From Mesobacillus maritimus (GTDB lineage Bacteria > Bacillota > Bacilli > Bacillales > Cytobacillaceae): 64,000 nucleotides of DNA. The position numbers and the translations under genes are program-made. Positions within the stretch are counted from its first letter, which is position 1. Every line of letters starts with the position of its first letter. The stretch covers positions 1-64,000 of the forward strand of contig NZ_JAMBNR010000015.1 of assembly GCF_023715205.1 (NCBI RefSeq), given 5' to 3'. This document shows, one piece after another, positions 56,449 through 64,000 of this stretch. A model generated the notes under the pieces. It did not search any database, was not told where the DNA came from, and saw nothing but the letters and a program-made list of their open reading frames with translations.

Positions 56449-57384
56449 CTAATCCTCAGATTTCCCTGCAAGAATATGAAGAGAATTCTCAACTACTTCA
56501 ATATTGATTGGGGTCGTACCAATTACTTCCCCATCTGCATGGATAACCACTTGGTTTTCCGTTTGAATAGAGATCTTTTTCCCTTTATAAAAATGAACCT
56601 CTTTGAAATTTGTGTGCCCTCCCCAAAAAACCGAAGCAAACACCAATAATAACTTCCATCTTGATAAATTGTGGACAACGATGACATCGAGCTCTCCATC
56701 CATTGGGAGTGCATGAGGAGCAATTTTCATCCCCCCGCCAAAATAAACCTGATTTGCGATTGTGGCAAACCATACATTTGCAAACTCTCTTTTCTGTCCA
56801 TCTATGAAAATCGTCATTTTTGTACATTTATAAGTAAATAACAGTTTTAATAAAATCAATACATAAACCAATCCACCTAGAGAAACAGAATTAAGTTTCG
56901 CTTTTAATTTCGATTGATTCGCACTTTTGCAAATGGCGGCGTCAAATCCAACTCCCATATTATTGACAAAATAGGCTTCTGACTCCTTAGTCCTAACCCT
57001 TCCAGTGTCAATGACTCTAAGCTCGTGCTTCTTTAATATCGTCTCAAGTGCCTCAATCGGGCTTCTTGGAATTTCAAAACCTCTTGAGAAGTCATTTCCA
57101 GAGCCACCCGGGATAAATCCAAGCGATACGTTAAGATGACCTGCTACCCCGTTAGCCACTTCATGCAGCGTCCCATCTCCCCCAACAACTACAATGAAAA
57201 TGGATTGGTTGCTTGTCGCCGAGATAATGGTTGAAGCAATTTGAGTAGCCTGACCTGCATATTCTGTAAAATAGACCTTGTAAGCTATCCCCAGCTTTTG
57301 TAGATGTTTTTCTACCTCTCCCCATACCCTCAAGCATTGACCATTTTTTGCTTTTGGGTTCACAATAAAATATCTCTCTATCAT
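56449..57384 (-). CDS. ytlR: Diacylglycerol/lipid kinase family protein YtlR
   Basis: The 311-aa product is a DagK-type lipid kinase. It has VVVGGDGTLHEVANGV (nucleotide loop, about 67-82) and FIPGGSGNDFSRG, the conserved Asp/Gly motifs. The C-terminal half is beta-rich. Membrane lipid is the expected substrate; which one is unclear because DgkB of B. subtilis is a different gene. It starts at ATG 57384 behind AAAGGCGG; a TTG just before it is possible. It lies 21 nt upstream of amyX and could be co-transcribed with it. Confidence 0.88.
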   Translation of the reverse strand: MIERYFIVNPKAKNGQCLRVWGEVEKHLQKLGIAYKVYFTEYAGQATQIASTIISATSNQSIFIVVVGGDGTLHEVANGVAGHLNVSLGFIPGGSGNDFSRGFEIPRSPIEALETILKKHELRVIDTGRVRTKESEAYFVNNMGVGFDAAICKSANQSKLKAKLNSVSLGGLVYVLILLKLLFTYKCTKMTIFIDGQKREFANVWFATIANQVYFGGGMKIAPHALPMDGELDVIVVHNLSRWKLLLVFASVFWGGHTNFKEVHFYKGKKISIQTENQVVIHADGEVIGTTPINIEVVENSLHILAGKSED

Positions 57385-57468
57385 CAAGATCCGCCTTTAA
57401 TATTTCATTTGTTCTTTAAAATGTATGTCATAACTCTAAAAAGAATCAACCAAACTTGTAGACATGGT

Positions 57469-58038
57469 TCAACTCTTGTCTTGTAAGGGGAACTTTGCGA
57501 CTGCCTCATATTTTGGTTCTTTCCCTAAATGAGTCTTGTACAAAACAATATTCTGAGCCTGAAAAACAATCTTTTCATTTTTGAAGATATTCTCTTTTTC
57601 TAATAAAGTTGGGTGAAAAGGCTGTTCATCGTTCCACTTTCTAGCCAGTGTAATATGAGGCTTGAATGGTCGCGTTTCCAGTTTAAACCCTGATTCAAGA
57701 CAAGTGGAATACACCTTTTCTCGGACTTGATGTAAGACAGGTTGTGAAGCTGTTCCTGCCCAAAAAATTCTTGGTGCATCTGTCTTCCCGAATACACCTA
57801 AGTGATTAATTTCTAGCACAAAAGAAGGAAATTGACATGCTTGTTCTAGTTTTTTATTCGCAATAGCTAGTTGATCTTCTTCAGCAAATCCTAAGAACGC
57901 TAACGTAATATGTAGATCTTGATGATGAACCCAACGCGTAAAAGAAAATTTCTCTTGGAGATTAACTTTTATATCACGTAACTTTTCCTTTGCTTCCAAA
58001 GGAATTTCAAGTGCGTAAAAATAATGCTGCTGTGTCAT
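57469..58038 (-). CDS. thpR: RNA 2',3'-cyclic phosphodiesterase ThpR (2H family)
   Basis: The 189-aa 2H phosphoesterase has both catalytic tetrapeptides: HITL at 43-46 and HITL at 128-131. Such enzymes open 2',3'-cyclic phosphates and can ligate tRNA halves with 2',5' bonds in vitro. By order it is B. subtilis ytlP. The ATG at 58038 is spaced 7 nt from AAGGAG; a reading from 58119 would pass through that site. Confidence 0.93.
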   Translation of the reverse strand: MTQQHYFYALEIPLEAKEKLRDIKVNLQEKFSFTRWVHHQDLHITLAFLGFAEEDQLAIANKKLEQACQFPSFVLEINHLGVFGKTDAPRIFWAGTASQPVLHQVREKVYSTCLESGFKLETRPFKPHITLARKWNDEQPFHPTLLEKENIFKNEKIVFQAQNIVLYKTHLGKEPKYEAVAKFPLQDKS

Positions 58039-58098
58039 CCTAGGACTCCTTCCTCTACGAGTAATTTCGCCTCCGTTTAGTATCAGGTTATTCAAATA

Positions 58099-58127
58099 AA
58101 GGGACTGCTTAAATAGCAATCCCCTTT
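58099..58127 (-). terminator. Terminator of pepV-dat
   Basis: The stem GGGATTGC / GCAGTCCC (G-T pair) is followed by TTTATTTG on the minus strand, 11 nt after dat. Confidence 0.7.
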
Positions 58128-58137
58128 AAAAAGCTGT

Positions 58138-58992
58138 TTATACAGCCCCGCATTGTTTCTCAATTTCAGCTTTAAACAAAGTTTGTAATCTTTGAGTGAT
58201 TGTCCCTGGCCTCCCACCGGCAATCATTTTTGCTTCTAATTCAACAACCGGCATTACTTCTACTGTCGTACCCGTCAGAAAAATCTCATCCGCTTGAGCT
58301 AACGCTTCTAATGAAAACGGTTCTTCGACTACTTGAATGCCCTCACGGTTACAGATTTCCAACATCACTTGTCTTGAAATGCCATTCAAAATAAAATTAT
58401 TAGCAGGATGCGTTTGAATGATTCCGTCCTTCACAATACTGATATTCGAGTGACTTCCTTCCGTCACTATGCCATCTCGATGTAATACGGCCTCATCACA
58501 ACCAGCCTCAGCTGCTTTTTGATTCGCTAATAAATTCCCGAGAAGATTCAAGCTTTTAATATCGCAGCGTAACCAGCGAATATCTTCAGTGACCATCGCC
58601 TTCACACCGTTTTCCAGCTTAGCAGTTGGCCTCCCCACTTCCTTTGTATACGCCACAAAAGTAGGTGTCACATCATCCCCAGGGAATGGATGTTTTCGTG
58701 GGGAGATTCCGCGAGTAAACTGTAAATAGATTGTCCCTGTCAATAATCGGTTTTTTTCTACTAGCTCTATTAACTGTTGTTGCAATTCTTGTTTTGTATA
58801 CGGAATGGTAATTCCAATACTAGCTGCACTCGACCATAGTCGATTGAGATGCTCATTTCCTGTAAAAAGCTTCCCGTTATACACCCGAATGACTTCATAA
58901 ACGCCGTCCCCAAATTGATAGCCTCGATCTTCAATATCAATAGAAGCATTGTTGCGATCCAACAGTTCCCCGTTCAAATTAACGTATAGCAT
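58138..58992 (-). CDS. dat: D-amino acid aminotransferase
   Basis: This class IV PLP aminotransferase interconverts D-alanine and D-glutamate, supplying D-amino acids for peptidoglycan. The 284-aa product has PLP Lys146 in RCDIKSLNLLGN, the N-terminal DRGYQFGDGVYEV, and NISIVKDG. A branched-chain aminotransferase of the same fold is less likely given the length and RGISPRKHPFP loop. The start is ATG behind GGAGGAAACC. It lies 17 nt after pepV; the dipeptidase-Dat pair is a common Bacillaceae arrangement, probably recycling wall peptides. Confidence 0.93.
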   Translation of the reverse strand: MLYVNLNGELLDRNNASIDIEDRGYQFGDGVYEVIRVYNGKLFTGNEHLNRLWSSAASIGITIPYTKQELQQQLIELVEKNRLLTGTIYLQFTRGISPRKHPFPGDDVTPTFVAYTKEVGRPTAKLENGVKAMVTEDIRWLRCDIKSLNLLGNLLANQKAAEAGCDEAVLHRDGIVTEGSHSNISIVKDGIIQTHPANNFILNGISRQVMLEICNREGIQVVEEPFSLEALAQADEIFLTGTTVEVMPVVELEAKMIAGGRPGTITQRLQTLFKAEIEKQCGAV

Positions 58993-59009
58993 TTGGTTTC
59001 CTCCTGTTC

Positions 59010-60425
59010 TTATTTAGCTAGTTCATATATTGCTTGAGCATAAATGGCCGTAGCCTTGACCATATCATCAATGATGATATATTCATCTTTTTGGTGGGCA
59101 ATATCAGGTCTTCCTGGGAAGAGCGGACCAAAAGCAACCCCAGATTTCAATGACCTTGCGTATGTACCGCCTCCAATTGAAATGAGCTCAGCAGCTTCAC
59201 CCGTTTGCTGTTCGTAAACCTTTTTCAAGGTTTGCACAAGAAAATCATTTTCATCCACATGATGTGGTTTTGAGTCAGTGAAGTTTTCAATCGTAAATCC
59301 TTTTTCTTCTCCAACTTTAGATAACACTTTTTTTACTTTTTCTAAGTCGGTTGTTACTGGATATCTCATGTTCAAACCTAATTGGCCGCCCTTTTCCGCA
59401 GTATAACTAAGCTTTCCAACATTAATGGTTAGATCCCCTGTAATATCATCATGATACGCAATTCCAAGTTCTCGTCCACGCGACTCTGTTCCAAAATACT
59501 TATGTACAAATTTAAAATAGTTCTCGGCTTGTTGATCTAATTGAAATTCTGTCAAGAAATGCACCATATGCAGTCCGGCATTTTTCCCATTATCCGGTTC
59601 CATCCCATGAGCTGAAACTCCTTCAAGTGTTAGTACAAGTAAACCGTTATCAACATGGCAATTGCCATTGAGCTCATGCTGCGCTTTATATTCCTCATAG
59701 CGCTGGATAACGACGTTATGGTTCCCTTCCACTTCTAAACTGATTGTAGCAAAATCAGGAACCATGTTATATCTTCTACCAGATGAGAATTCAATCACTT
59801 TTACTTTATAGTTCTCTCCAGCAGTCTCCAGTTTCTTCTGAACGAAGTCAAAATCAGCGATCCCTTTTTCGGCATAGATAATCGGAAAGTCGGCATCAGG
59901 TGCAAATCCCATCGTCGGCATTTCCTCGTTTTCGAAATAATGGTCCACACAACGCCAATCACTTTCTTCATCCGTCCCAATAATCATTCGAACTCTACGA
60001 TTCAATGGCAAACCTAATTCTTTTACAATCTTCATCGCATAAAAAGCAGCCATTGTTGGCCCTTTATCATCAATGGCACCACGCGCAAAGATTTTGCCAT
60101 CTCGTATTTCGGCTGCGAACGGATCACTAGACCAGCCATCACCTTCTGGAACCACATCAACATGGCAAAGAATCCCAACAATTTCATCTCCCTCGCCAAA
60201 TTCAAGATGTCCTGCTAAGTTACCCGTATTCTTTGGGGTAAACCCTTCCTTTTCACCGAGATTTAACATAAAATCTAATGCTTCCTTTACACCTGCCCCC
60301 AATGGAGCAGCTTCAGTCCCATTGTCCTCATCAAGGACACTCTTTATTTTCAGTAAATTTTGTGTATCCTTAACTAAATCGCTTTTTCGCTTTTCAACTT
60401 CTTTTTCCCATTGAATGGTATCCAT
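59010..60425 (-). CDS. pepV: Dipeptidase PepV, M20 family
   Basis: This zinc dipeptidase is 471 aa, the usual PepV length. Visible ligands and catalytic motifs are GILCHVDVVPEGDGW (His and Asp, about 84-98), IDDKGPTMAAF, GTDEESDWRC with the catalytic Glu-Glu, and APDADFPIIYAEKG. The C-terminal SIGGGTYARSL holds the last conserved His-equivalent region. It hydrolyses Xaa-dipeptides in the cytoplasm. It is first of a pepV-dat operon. The ribosome binding site is GGAGGTTTTTTT. Orthologous to B. subtilis ytjP by order. Confidence 0.95.
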   Translation of the reverse strand: MDTIQWEKEVEKRKSDLVKDTQNLLKIKSVLDEDNGTEAAPLGAGVKEALDFMLNLGEKEGFTPKNTGNLAGHLEFGEGDEIVGILCHVDVVPEGDGWSSDPFAAEIRDGKIFARGAIDDKGPTMAAFYAMKIVKELGLPLNRRVRMIIGTDEESDWRCVDHYFENEEMPTMGFAPDADFPIIYAEKGIADFDFVQKKLETAGENYKVKVIEFSSGRRYNMVPDFATISLEVEGNHNVVIQRYEEYKAQHELNGNCHVDNGLLVLTLEGVSAHGMEPDNGKNAGLHMVHFLTEFQLDQQAENYFKFVHKYFGTESRGRELGIAYHDDITGDLTINVGKLSYTAEKGGQLGLNMRYPVTTDLEKVKKVLSKVGEEKGFTIENFTDSKPHHVDENDFLVQTLKKVYEQQTGEAAELISIGGGTYARSLKSGVAFGPLFPGRPDIAHQKDEYIIIDDMVKATAIYAQAIYELAK

Positions 60426-60847
60426 AAAAAAACCTCCATTGTAACAAGAATCCTTCGTTATTTTATTACTTATATATTTTACCTTATCTTACAGTTTCCC
60501 AACTTATTTTCAAACTTATTTCTAATAAGCTTGTATTTTTCGTAATTTTCAATTTTTTATTCATAAATTGCCTATCCAAGACCATATGGTAGTATAACAA
60601 TAGTGATGGAGGAGGGATTTTCCGAACATTAACTTCCAAGATATGATAAATTTTTTGTAAATTTCGTTAATTTAGTAGAAATTTAGCTTAATAAAGGGTA
60701 GAATAGTTTAAAAGAGGCCTGGTCATTCTTTAGGTCTTGAAAAGGAGATGGCTGAAAAGAAGAAAACTACATAAGTCGAGATTCATCTCAATGAACTGTC
60801 GGTTGTAGAAAATGTCAAGGGTTTAATTTAGGATAGGGAGTGGTTGT
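60426..60847. other. 422-bp gap without recognisable genes
   Basis: Only very short open frames (8 codons) behind purine-rich stretches were seen, at about 60605 and 60743. It must contain the divergent promoters of pepV and ytzE, but I could not place them with confidence. Confidence 0.4.
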
Positions 60848-61069
60848 TTGAAACCTTCAACTAACCGGATGATAAACCGAATAAAGTCCATTTACATGTT
60901 CATTCACGAGAATGGAACTGTAACAACCCAGGACCTTGTAGAAGAATTTGGCATTACCCCGAGAACGATTCAGAGGGACTTAAACGTCCTCGCCTATAAC
61001 GACTTAGTAGAAAGCCCGAGCCGTGGAAAATGGACAACAACTCAAAAAAAGGTCAAAATGACATCTTAG
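60848..61069 (+). CDS. ytzE: Small DeoR-type HTH protein YtzE
   Basis: The 73-aa product is little more than a winged HTH of the DeoR type: KSIYMFIHENGTVTTQDL followed by the recognition helix in FGITPRTIQRDLNVLAYNDL, then a short basic tail. No effector domain is present, so it is a stand-alone DNA-binding protein, as in B. subtilis YtzE. The start is TTG at 60848, spaced from GGGAGTGG. Convergent with ytzG, with a strong shared terminator. Targets are unknown. Confidence 0.93.
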   Translation: MKPSTNRMINRIKSIYMFIHENGTVTTQDLVEEFGITPRTIQRDLNVLAYNDLVESPSRGKWTTTQKKVKMTS

Positions 61070-61076
61070 CAATATA

Positions 61077-61118
61077 GAACAAATAAAACGAGCTTGAAGA
61101 AGCTCGTTTTATTTGTTC
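61077..61118. terminator. Bidirectional terminator between ytzE and ytzG
   Basis: A perfect 19-bp stem is formed by 61077-61095 and 61100-61118 with a GAAG loop. It is the longest perfect hairpin noticed among the terminators here. Confidence 0.9.
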
Positions 61119-61126
61119 ATGTTTTT

Positions 61127-61843
61127 TTACACCTGATAACCCATTAATGCGTCAATCTCTTCTTCGGTTAACTCTCGATATTCTCCTAATTCGAGGGTCT
61201 CGTCAAGTGCAAGTGGCCCCATTGTAAGACGTTGTAAGTAAACCACACGCTTCCCCACAGCTTGAAACATTCGTTTGACTTGATGAAACTTCCCCTCTGT
61301 TATGGTTAGTTCAATATCTGAGCGAATCCCCGATTTAAGGATCACAAGTTCACCAGGCTTCGTTTCATAGCCATCGTCTAAAACGACTCCTCTTTTAAAA
61401 GCCTGAATATCTTCTTCTGTCACTTCTCCATCAATGACGGCAAAATACGTTTTAGGAACATGTTTCTTTGGTGAAAGCAATTTATGCGCCAACTGACCAT
61501 CATTTGTAATGAGCAACAGTCCTTCGGTGTCCTTATCTAACCGACCAACAGGGAACGGTTCAAAGATACGATCTTCCAGTTCTAGTAAATCAATGACTGT
61601 TTGATCTCGGTCATCTTCGGTTGCAGAGATCACGCCCGGGGGCTTATTCATCATTAAATAGATAAATTCACGATACTGGATCTCTTCCCCGTGTACAGTC
61701 ACAACGTCCTGATCCGTATCCACATGATATTTTGGATCCTTAACTAATTCTTCATTAACTTGTACAGCACCATCTTTTAATAATTTTTTCACTTCTTTTC
61801 GGCTGCCAAACCCAAGGTTTGACAACATTTTATCAATACGCAT
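61127..61843 (-). CDS. ytzG: 16S rRNA pseudouridine synthase, RsuA family (YtzG)
   Basis: It isomerises a uridine of 16S rRNA, probably U516 by family. The 238-aa product has an N-terminal S4 domain (MRIDKMLSNLGFGSRKEVKK) and the RsuA/RluB-type catalytic domain with Asp in PVGRLDKDTEGLLLITNDG. KKHVPKTYFAVIDG and GKFHQVKRMFQAVG are further family motifs. The ATG precedes a good S4 start. Monocistronic. Confidence 0.92.
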   Translation of the reverse strand: MRIDKMLSNLGFGSRKEVKKLLKDGAVQVNEELVKDPKYHVDTDQDVVTVHGEEIQYREFIYLMMNKPPGVISATEDDRDQTVIDLLELEDRIFEPFPVGRLDKDTEGLLLITNDGQLAHKLLSPKKHVPKTYFAVIDGEVTEEDIQAFKRGVVLDDGYETKPGELVILKSGIRSDIELTITEGKFHQVKRMFQAVGKRVVYLQRLTMGPLALDETLELGEYRELTEEEIDALMGYQV

Positions 61844-61945
61844 TATGTATCACTCCAATTTCTAATAGGCAACCGCCCACTCGCTTTTACTCTAACCACA
61901 TAGACTATTATCATGCTTGATGTGTAATTTATAAAGGAGATGAGA

Positions 61946-62200
61946 ATGATGATGGATTATCGACAACAAGGTCAAGGACAAGGACAATTTTTCCCTGGTT
62001 TTCCTGGTGGTGGGTTCCCTGGTGGTGGATTTCCAGGTGGCGGCGGAAACGTTGATCGTCGATTAGATCAACTTGAGCGACAAATGCGAAGAGTGGAAAA
62101 CAGATTAGAATCACTTGAGCGCCGTACGGAACGGATTGAACGTCGCCTAGGAATGGGATCCGGCCGTCCTGAATACGACACTTATGGATACTATTATTAA
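61946..62200 (+). CDS. Small Gly/Pro-rich coiled-coil protein, 84 aa
   Basis: I do not recognise a family. The N-terminal third is Gln/Gly rich (QQGQGQGQFFPGF) and contains three FPGGG repeats, the last running into GGGGN. The middle is a highly charged Arg/Glu/Leu helix from about residue 37 to 70 (RRLDQLERQMRRVENRLESL) that should form a coiled coil. The end is Tyr-rich (YDTYGYYY). No signal peptide or membrane helix. Four ATGs cluster; 61946 has good spacing from AAAGGAG. The composition recalls spore coat or surface proteins, but that is a guess. Confidence 0.75.
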   Translation: MMMDYRQQGQGQGQFFPGFPGGGFPGGGFPGGGGNVDRRLDQLERQMRRVENRLESLERRTERIERRLGMGSGRPEYDTYGYYY

Positions 62201-62207
62201 TTCAACG

Positions 62208-62242
62208 AAATGGTCCCCGCATAAGCAGGGACCATTTTGATT
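62208..62242 (+). terminator. Terminator of the 84-aa gene
   Basis: AAATGGTCCC(C)GC and GCAGGGACCATTT form a long stem followed by TGATTT. It could also act on the minus strand. Confidence 0.75.
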
Positions 62243-62317
62243 TCAGGTGTTCCCGTAATGATTTTCCTTGAAATCCTGTCCTGACCCATCGTGCATACGT
62301 TAAGAAAAATCCCTAAA

Positions 62318-63940
62318 TTAGAGAGGCAGTCGTAATTTTTGTTTCACACGGTCGACTTTATCTCCAAATAAAAGATTGATTAATTTCGTACGGAATCCAA
62401 GATAAAAATAAATCGCAACTCCTATCAAGGCACAAATCACAATGATGAGAATGGAACTAAATTTCTCAGCTGGTGACAGCCATAAAGTCACACCCAGATA
62501 AGCCGCATAAGTCACACCAGCCATCAGCCCTGAAAAAATCATGATTAAAAAACCACGTCTAATGACCATCTTAAATTGGTACTGAGCAAATTTTTTAATC
62601 ACAAACAAATTAATAAGCACAGCCGCTAAATACCCAAGGGCCGTAGCTAAAACGGCTCCTTCCGTTTCAAACATCTTTATCAAAGGGATATTTAAGCTTA
62701 GTTTGACCAAAAGACCCGTTAGCAAACTTAAAACGGTAAACCTTTGTTCATTGATCCCCTGCATAACCGCTGCGGTTACAGAAAATAATGCAAACAGAAT
62801 CGCAACAGGGGCATATAACCTCAAAATGTCTGTGCCAAGTTCTTTGTGCTCATAAAAGATCGTAAACGCAGGCTCTGCAAGTAGAGCTAATCCAATTGTA
62901 GCTGGAACAGTTAAATATAATAACACTTGAAAGGTTTGATCAAGTTGTTGTTTTAAACTGTTGTAATTTTTTTCAACAAATGCTTTCGTAATGCTTGGTA
63001 CGAGCGTTAATGAAAAAGCGGTTGCTAAGGAGACAGGAATGATGACCAGTTTGTGTGTTTGGAAGTTCAATATCGCAAAGGCTGCTGTTGCCTCTGCACC
63101 TTTTCCAATCGATGTCATTGCCCTCTCAAATGTTATCTGGTCAATGAACTGAAACAGTGGGTTGGCAATTCCGACAAAAACAAATGGAGCAGCATAAACC
63201 AAAATCTCTTTGTATATATTCTTTAAGGAGATATCAATGGTTCCTTTATCCTGTTTTAGTAATTCATCAAGATGAGGCTTTCGTTTAAACCAGTACCAAC
63301 CTAAAACCACCAAGCTCCCAATCGCCCCAATAAACGCCGCGAAAGTTGCAACACTCACAGCTGAAACGATACTACCATTCATCACATTTAGTACGATGTA
63401 AGCCCCTGCAAGAACGAATACAATCCGGACTATTTGTTCAACCACTTGGGAAACCGCAGATGGTCCCATGGATTGGTGTCCTTGGAAAAATCCTCTTATG
63501 AGACTCATAAAGGGGACAACAATTAAAGCAAATGACACAGCACGGATGACTGTAGCAACATCGTCCTTGTTTAAATCTGGATTCTCCTCAGCTGAACTTA
63601 GGGAAAGATCCGCAAGCATGGGTGCCGAAAAATACATAACCAAGAAAGAAATGGTCCCAGTAGCTAACATAACAGCAATTCCTGATTTAAATAGCTTTCT
63701 GCCAACTGCATATTCGCCCATGGCATTGTATTTTGAAATAAACTTTGAAACTGCTAGAGGAACTCCCGCAGTTGCTATACTGATAAAAATTGTATAAGGA
63801 ACGTAGGAAAATTGATATAAAGCAGTTCCTTGGTCTTTCACAATCGCATAAAACGGAATCACGTAAAACAAACCAAGAACCTTTGAAATAATTGTACCTA
63901 AGGTCAAAATAAAGGTTCCTCTTAATAGCTTTGATGACAT
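62318..63940 (-). CDS. ytgP: MurJ-like lipid II flippase family protein YtgP
   Basis: The 540-aa polytopic membrane protein has about 14 hydrophobic segments and belongs to the MVF/polysaccharide-transporter superfamily. The N-terminal LLRGTFILTLGTIISKVLGL and the early basic residues are typical of SpoVB/MurJ-like proteins. B. subtilis YtgP has MurJ-type lipid II flippase activity; by order and length this is its ortholog. The C-terminus is basic. The ATG follows GTAGGAAGGG. It supplies the flipped precursor that the PBP in this window would polymerise. Confidence 0.9.
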   Translation of the reverse strand: MSSKLLRGTFILTLGTIISKVLGLFYVIPFYAIVKDQGTALYQFSYVPYTIFISIATAGVPLAVSKFISKYNAMGEYAVGRKLFKSGIAVMLATGTISFLVMYFSAPMLADLSLSSAEENPDLNKDDVATVIRAVSFALIVVPFMSLIRGFFQGHQSMGPSAVSQVVEQIVRIVFVLAGAYIVLNVMNGSIVSAVSVATFAAFIGAIGSLVVLGWYWFKRKPHLDELLKQDKGTIDISLKNIYKEILVYAAPFVFVGIANPLFQFIDQITFERAMTSIGKGAEATAAFAILNFQTHKLVIIPVSLATAFSLTLVPSITKAFVEKNYNSLKQQLDQTFQVLLYLTVPATIGLALLAEPAFTIFYEHKELGTDILRLYAPVAILFALFSVTAAVMQGINEQRFTVLSLLTGLLVKLSLNIPLIKMFETEGAVLATALGYLAAVLINLFVIKKFAQYQFKMVIRRGFLIMIFSGLMAGVTYAAYLGVTLWLSPAEKFSSILIIVICALIGVAIYFYLGFRTKLINLLFGDKVDRVKQKLRLPL

Positions 63941-64000
63941 AGAATCCCTTCCTACTTTTAAAAAGCGTAAATGCTATTTACGCCTCCTTAAGATATATAC

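Overview
The window is ordinary chromosome from a low-GC, endospore-forming Firmicute of the Bacillaceae. Evidence for this is AT-rich intergenic DNA, strong AAGGAGG-type ribosome binding sites, frequent GTG and TTG starts, an alpha/beta-type SASP gene, ytfJ (GerW family), a Tyr T-box, CcpA with cre sites, and bacilliredoxin-type proteins. Gene order follows the ytx/ytp/ytm/ytz region of Bacillus subtilis almost throughout (argGH, moaB, ackA, ytxK, tpx, ytfJI, yteJ, sppA, ytdI, ytcI, sspA, thiI, nifZ, ezrA, hisJ, refZ, ytsP, rpsD, tyrS, acsA, acuABC, ccpA, aroA, ytxJHG, murC, sftA, ytpQP, ytoP, ytzB, ytnP, trmB, ytzH, ytmP, amyX, ytlR, ytlP, pepV, ytzE, ytzG, ytgP). It is not B. subtilis itself. 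A class A penicillin-binding protein sits between tyrS and acsA, a methionine gamma-lyase-like gene sits beside ytsP, and from memory of B. subtilis braB and ytpR are absent. No rRNA, tRNA, CRISPR array, prophage or intact insertion sequence was seen.

Layout. 0-4 kb: a 47-aa protein, a UspA protein, argGH and an unknown 104-aa gene. 4-4.8 kb: a gene-free block of short repeats. 4.8-13.5 kb: moaB, an EcsC-family gene, ackA with a perfect cre site, ytxK, tpx, ytfJ/ytfI, yteJ/sppA and NAD kinase. 13.5-25 kb: rarD, an acyl-CoA synthetase, a SASP gene, the sulfur-transfer pair thiI-nifZ, ezrA, hisJ, refZ, ytsP and megL. 25-28 kb: rpsD with an S4-type leader, a striking phased repeat array, and tyrS behind a T-box. 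28-37 kb: the PBP and the carbon-control cluster acsA / acuABC / ccpA. 37-48 kb: aroA, ytxJHG, an aminopeptidase, murC, sftA with a large Gln/Glu repeat, and ytpQP. 48-64 kb: a lipoprotein, an NTPase, ytoP, ytnP, trmB, amyX, ytlR, ytlP, pepV-dat, ytzE, ytzG, a small Gly-rich protein and a MurJ-like flippase.

Functional links. Acetate metabolism and its control are concentrated here: ackA with a cre, acsA with its acetylatable Lys549, the AcuA acetyltransferase and AcuC deacetylase that act on it, a cre over the acuA promoter, and the regulator CcpA. EzrA and RefZ both act on FtsZ-ring positioning, SftA clears DNA from the septum, and MurC, the PBP and YtgP act in peptidoglycan synthesis.

The unusual content is intergenic. 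(1) 25 copies of a 9-bp motif (TGAAAATAG on the minus strand) lie at 19-21 bp spacing, about two helical turns, inside a 102-103 bp super-repeat between rpsD and tyrS. (2) A family of about 145-183 bp elements with imperfect terminal inverted repeats has six full or near-full copies in this window. Most abut an intrinsic terminator with the same end facing it. (3) A separate GAAAAGCGG hairpin repeat family also has fragments truncated against terminators. (4) A short array of CGGA..TCCG palindromes is also present. All functions were assigned by reading the sequence; no database search was run.
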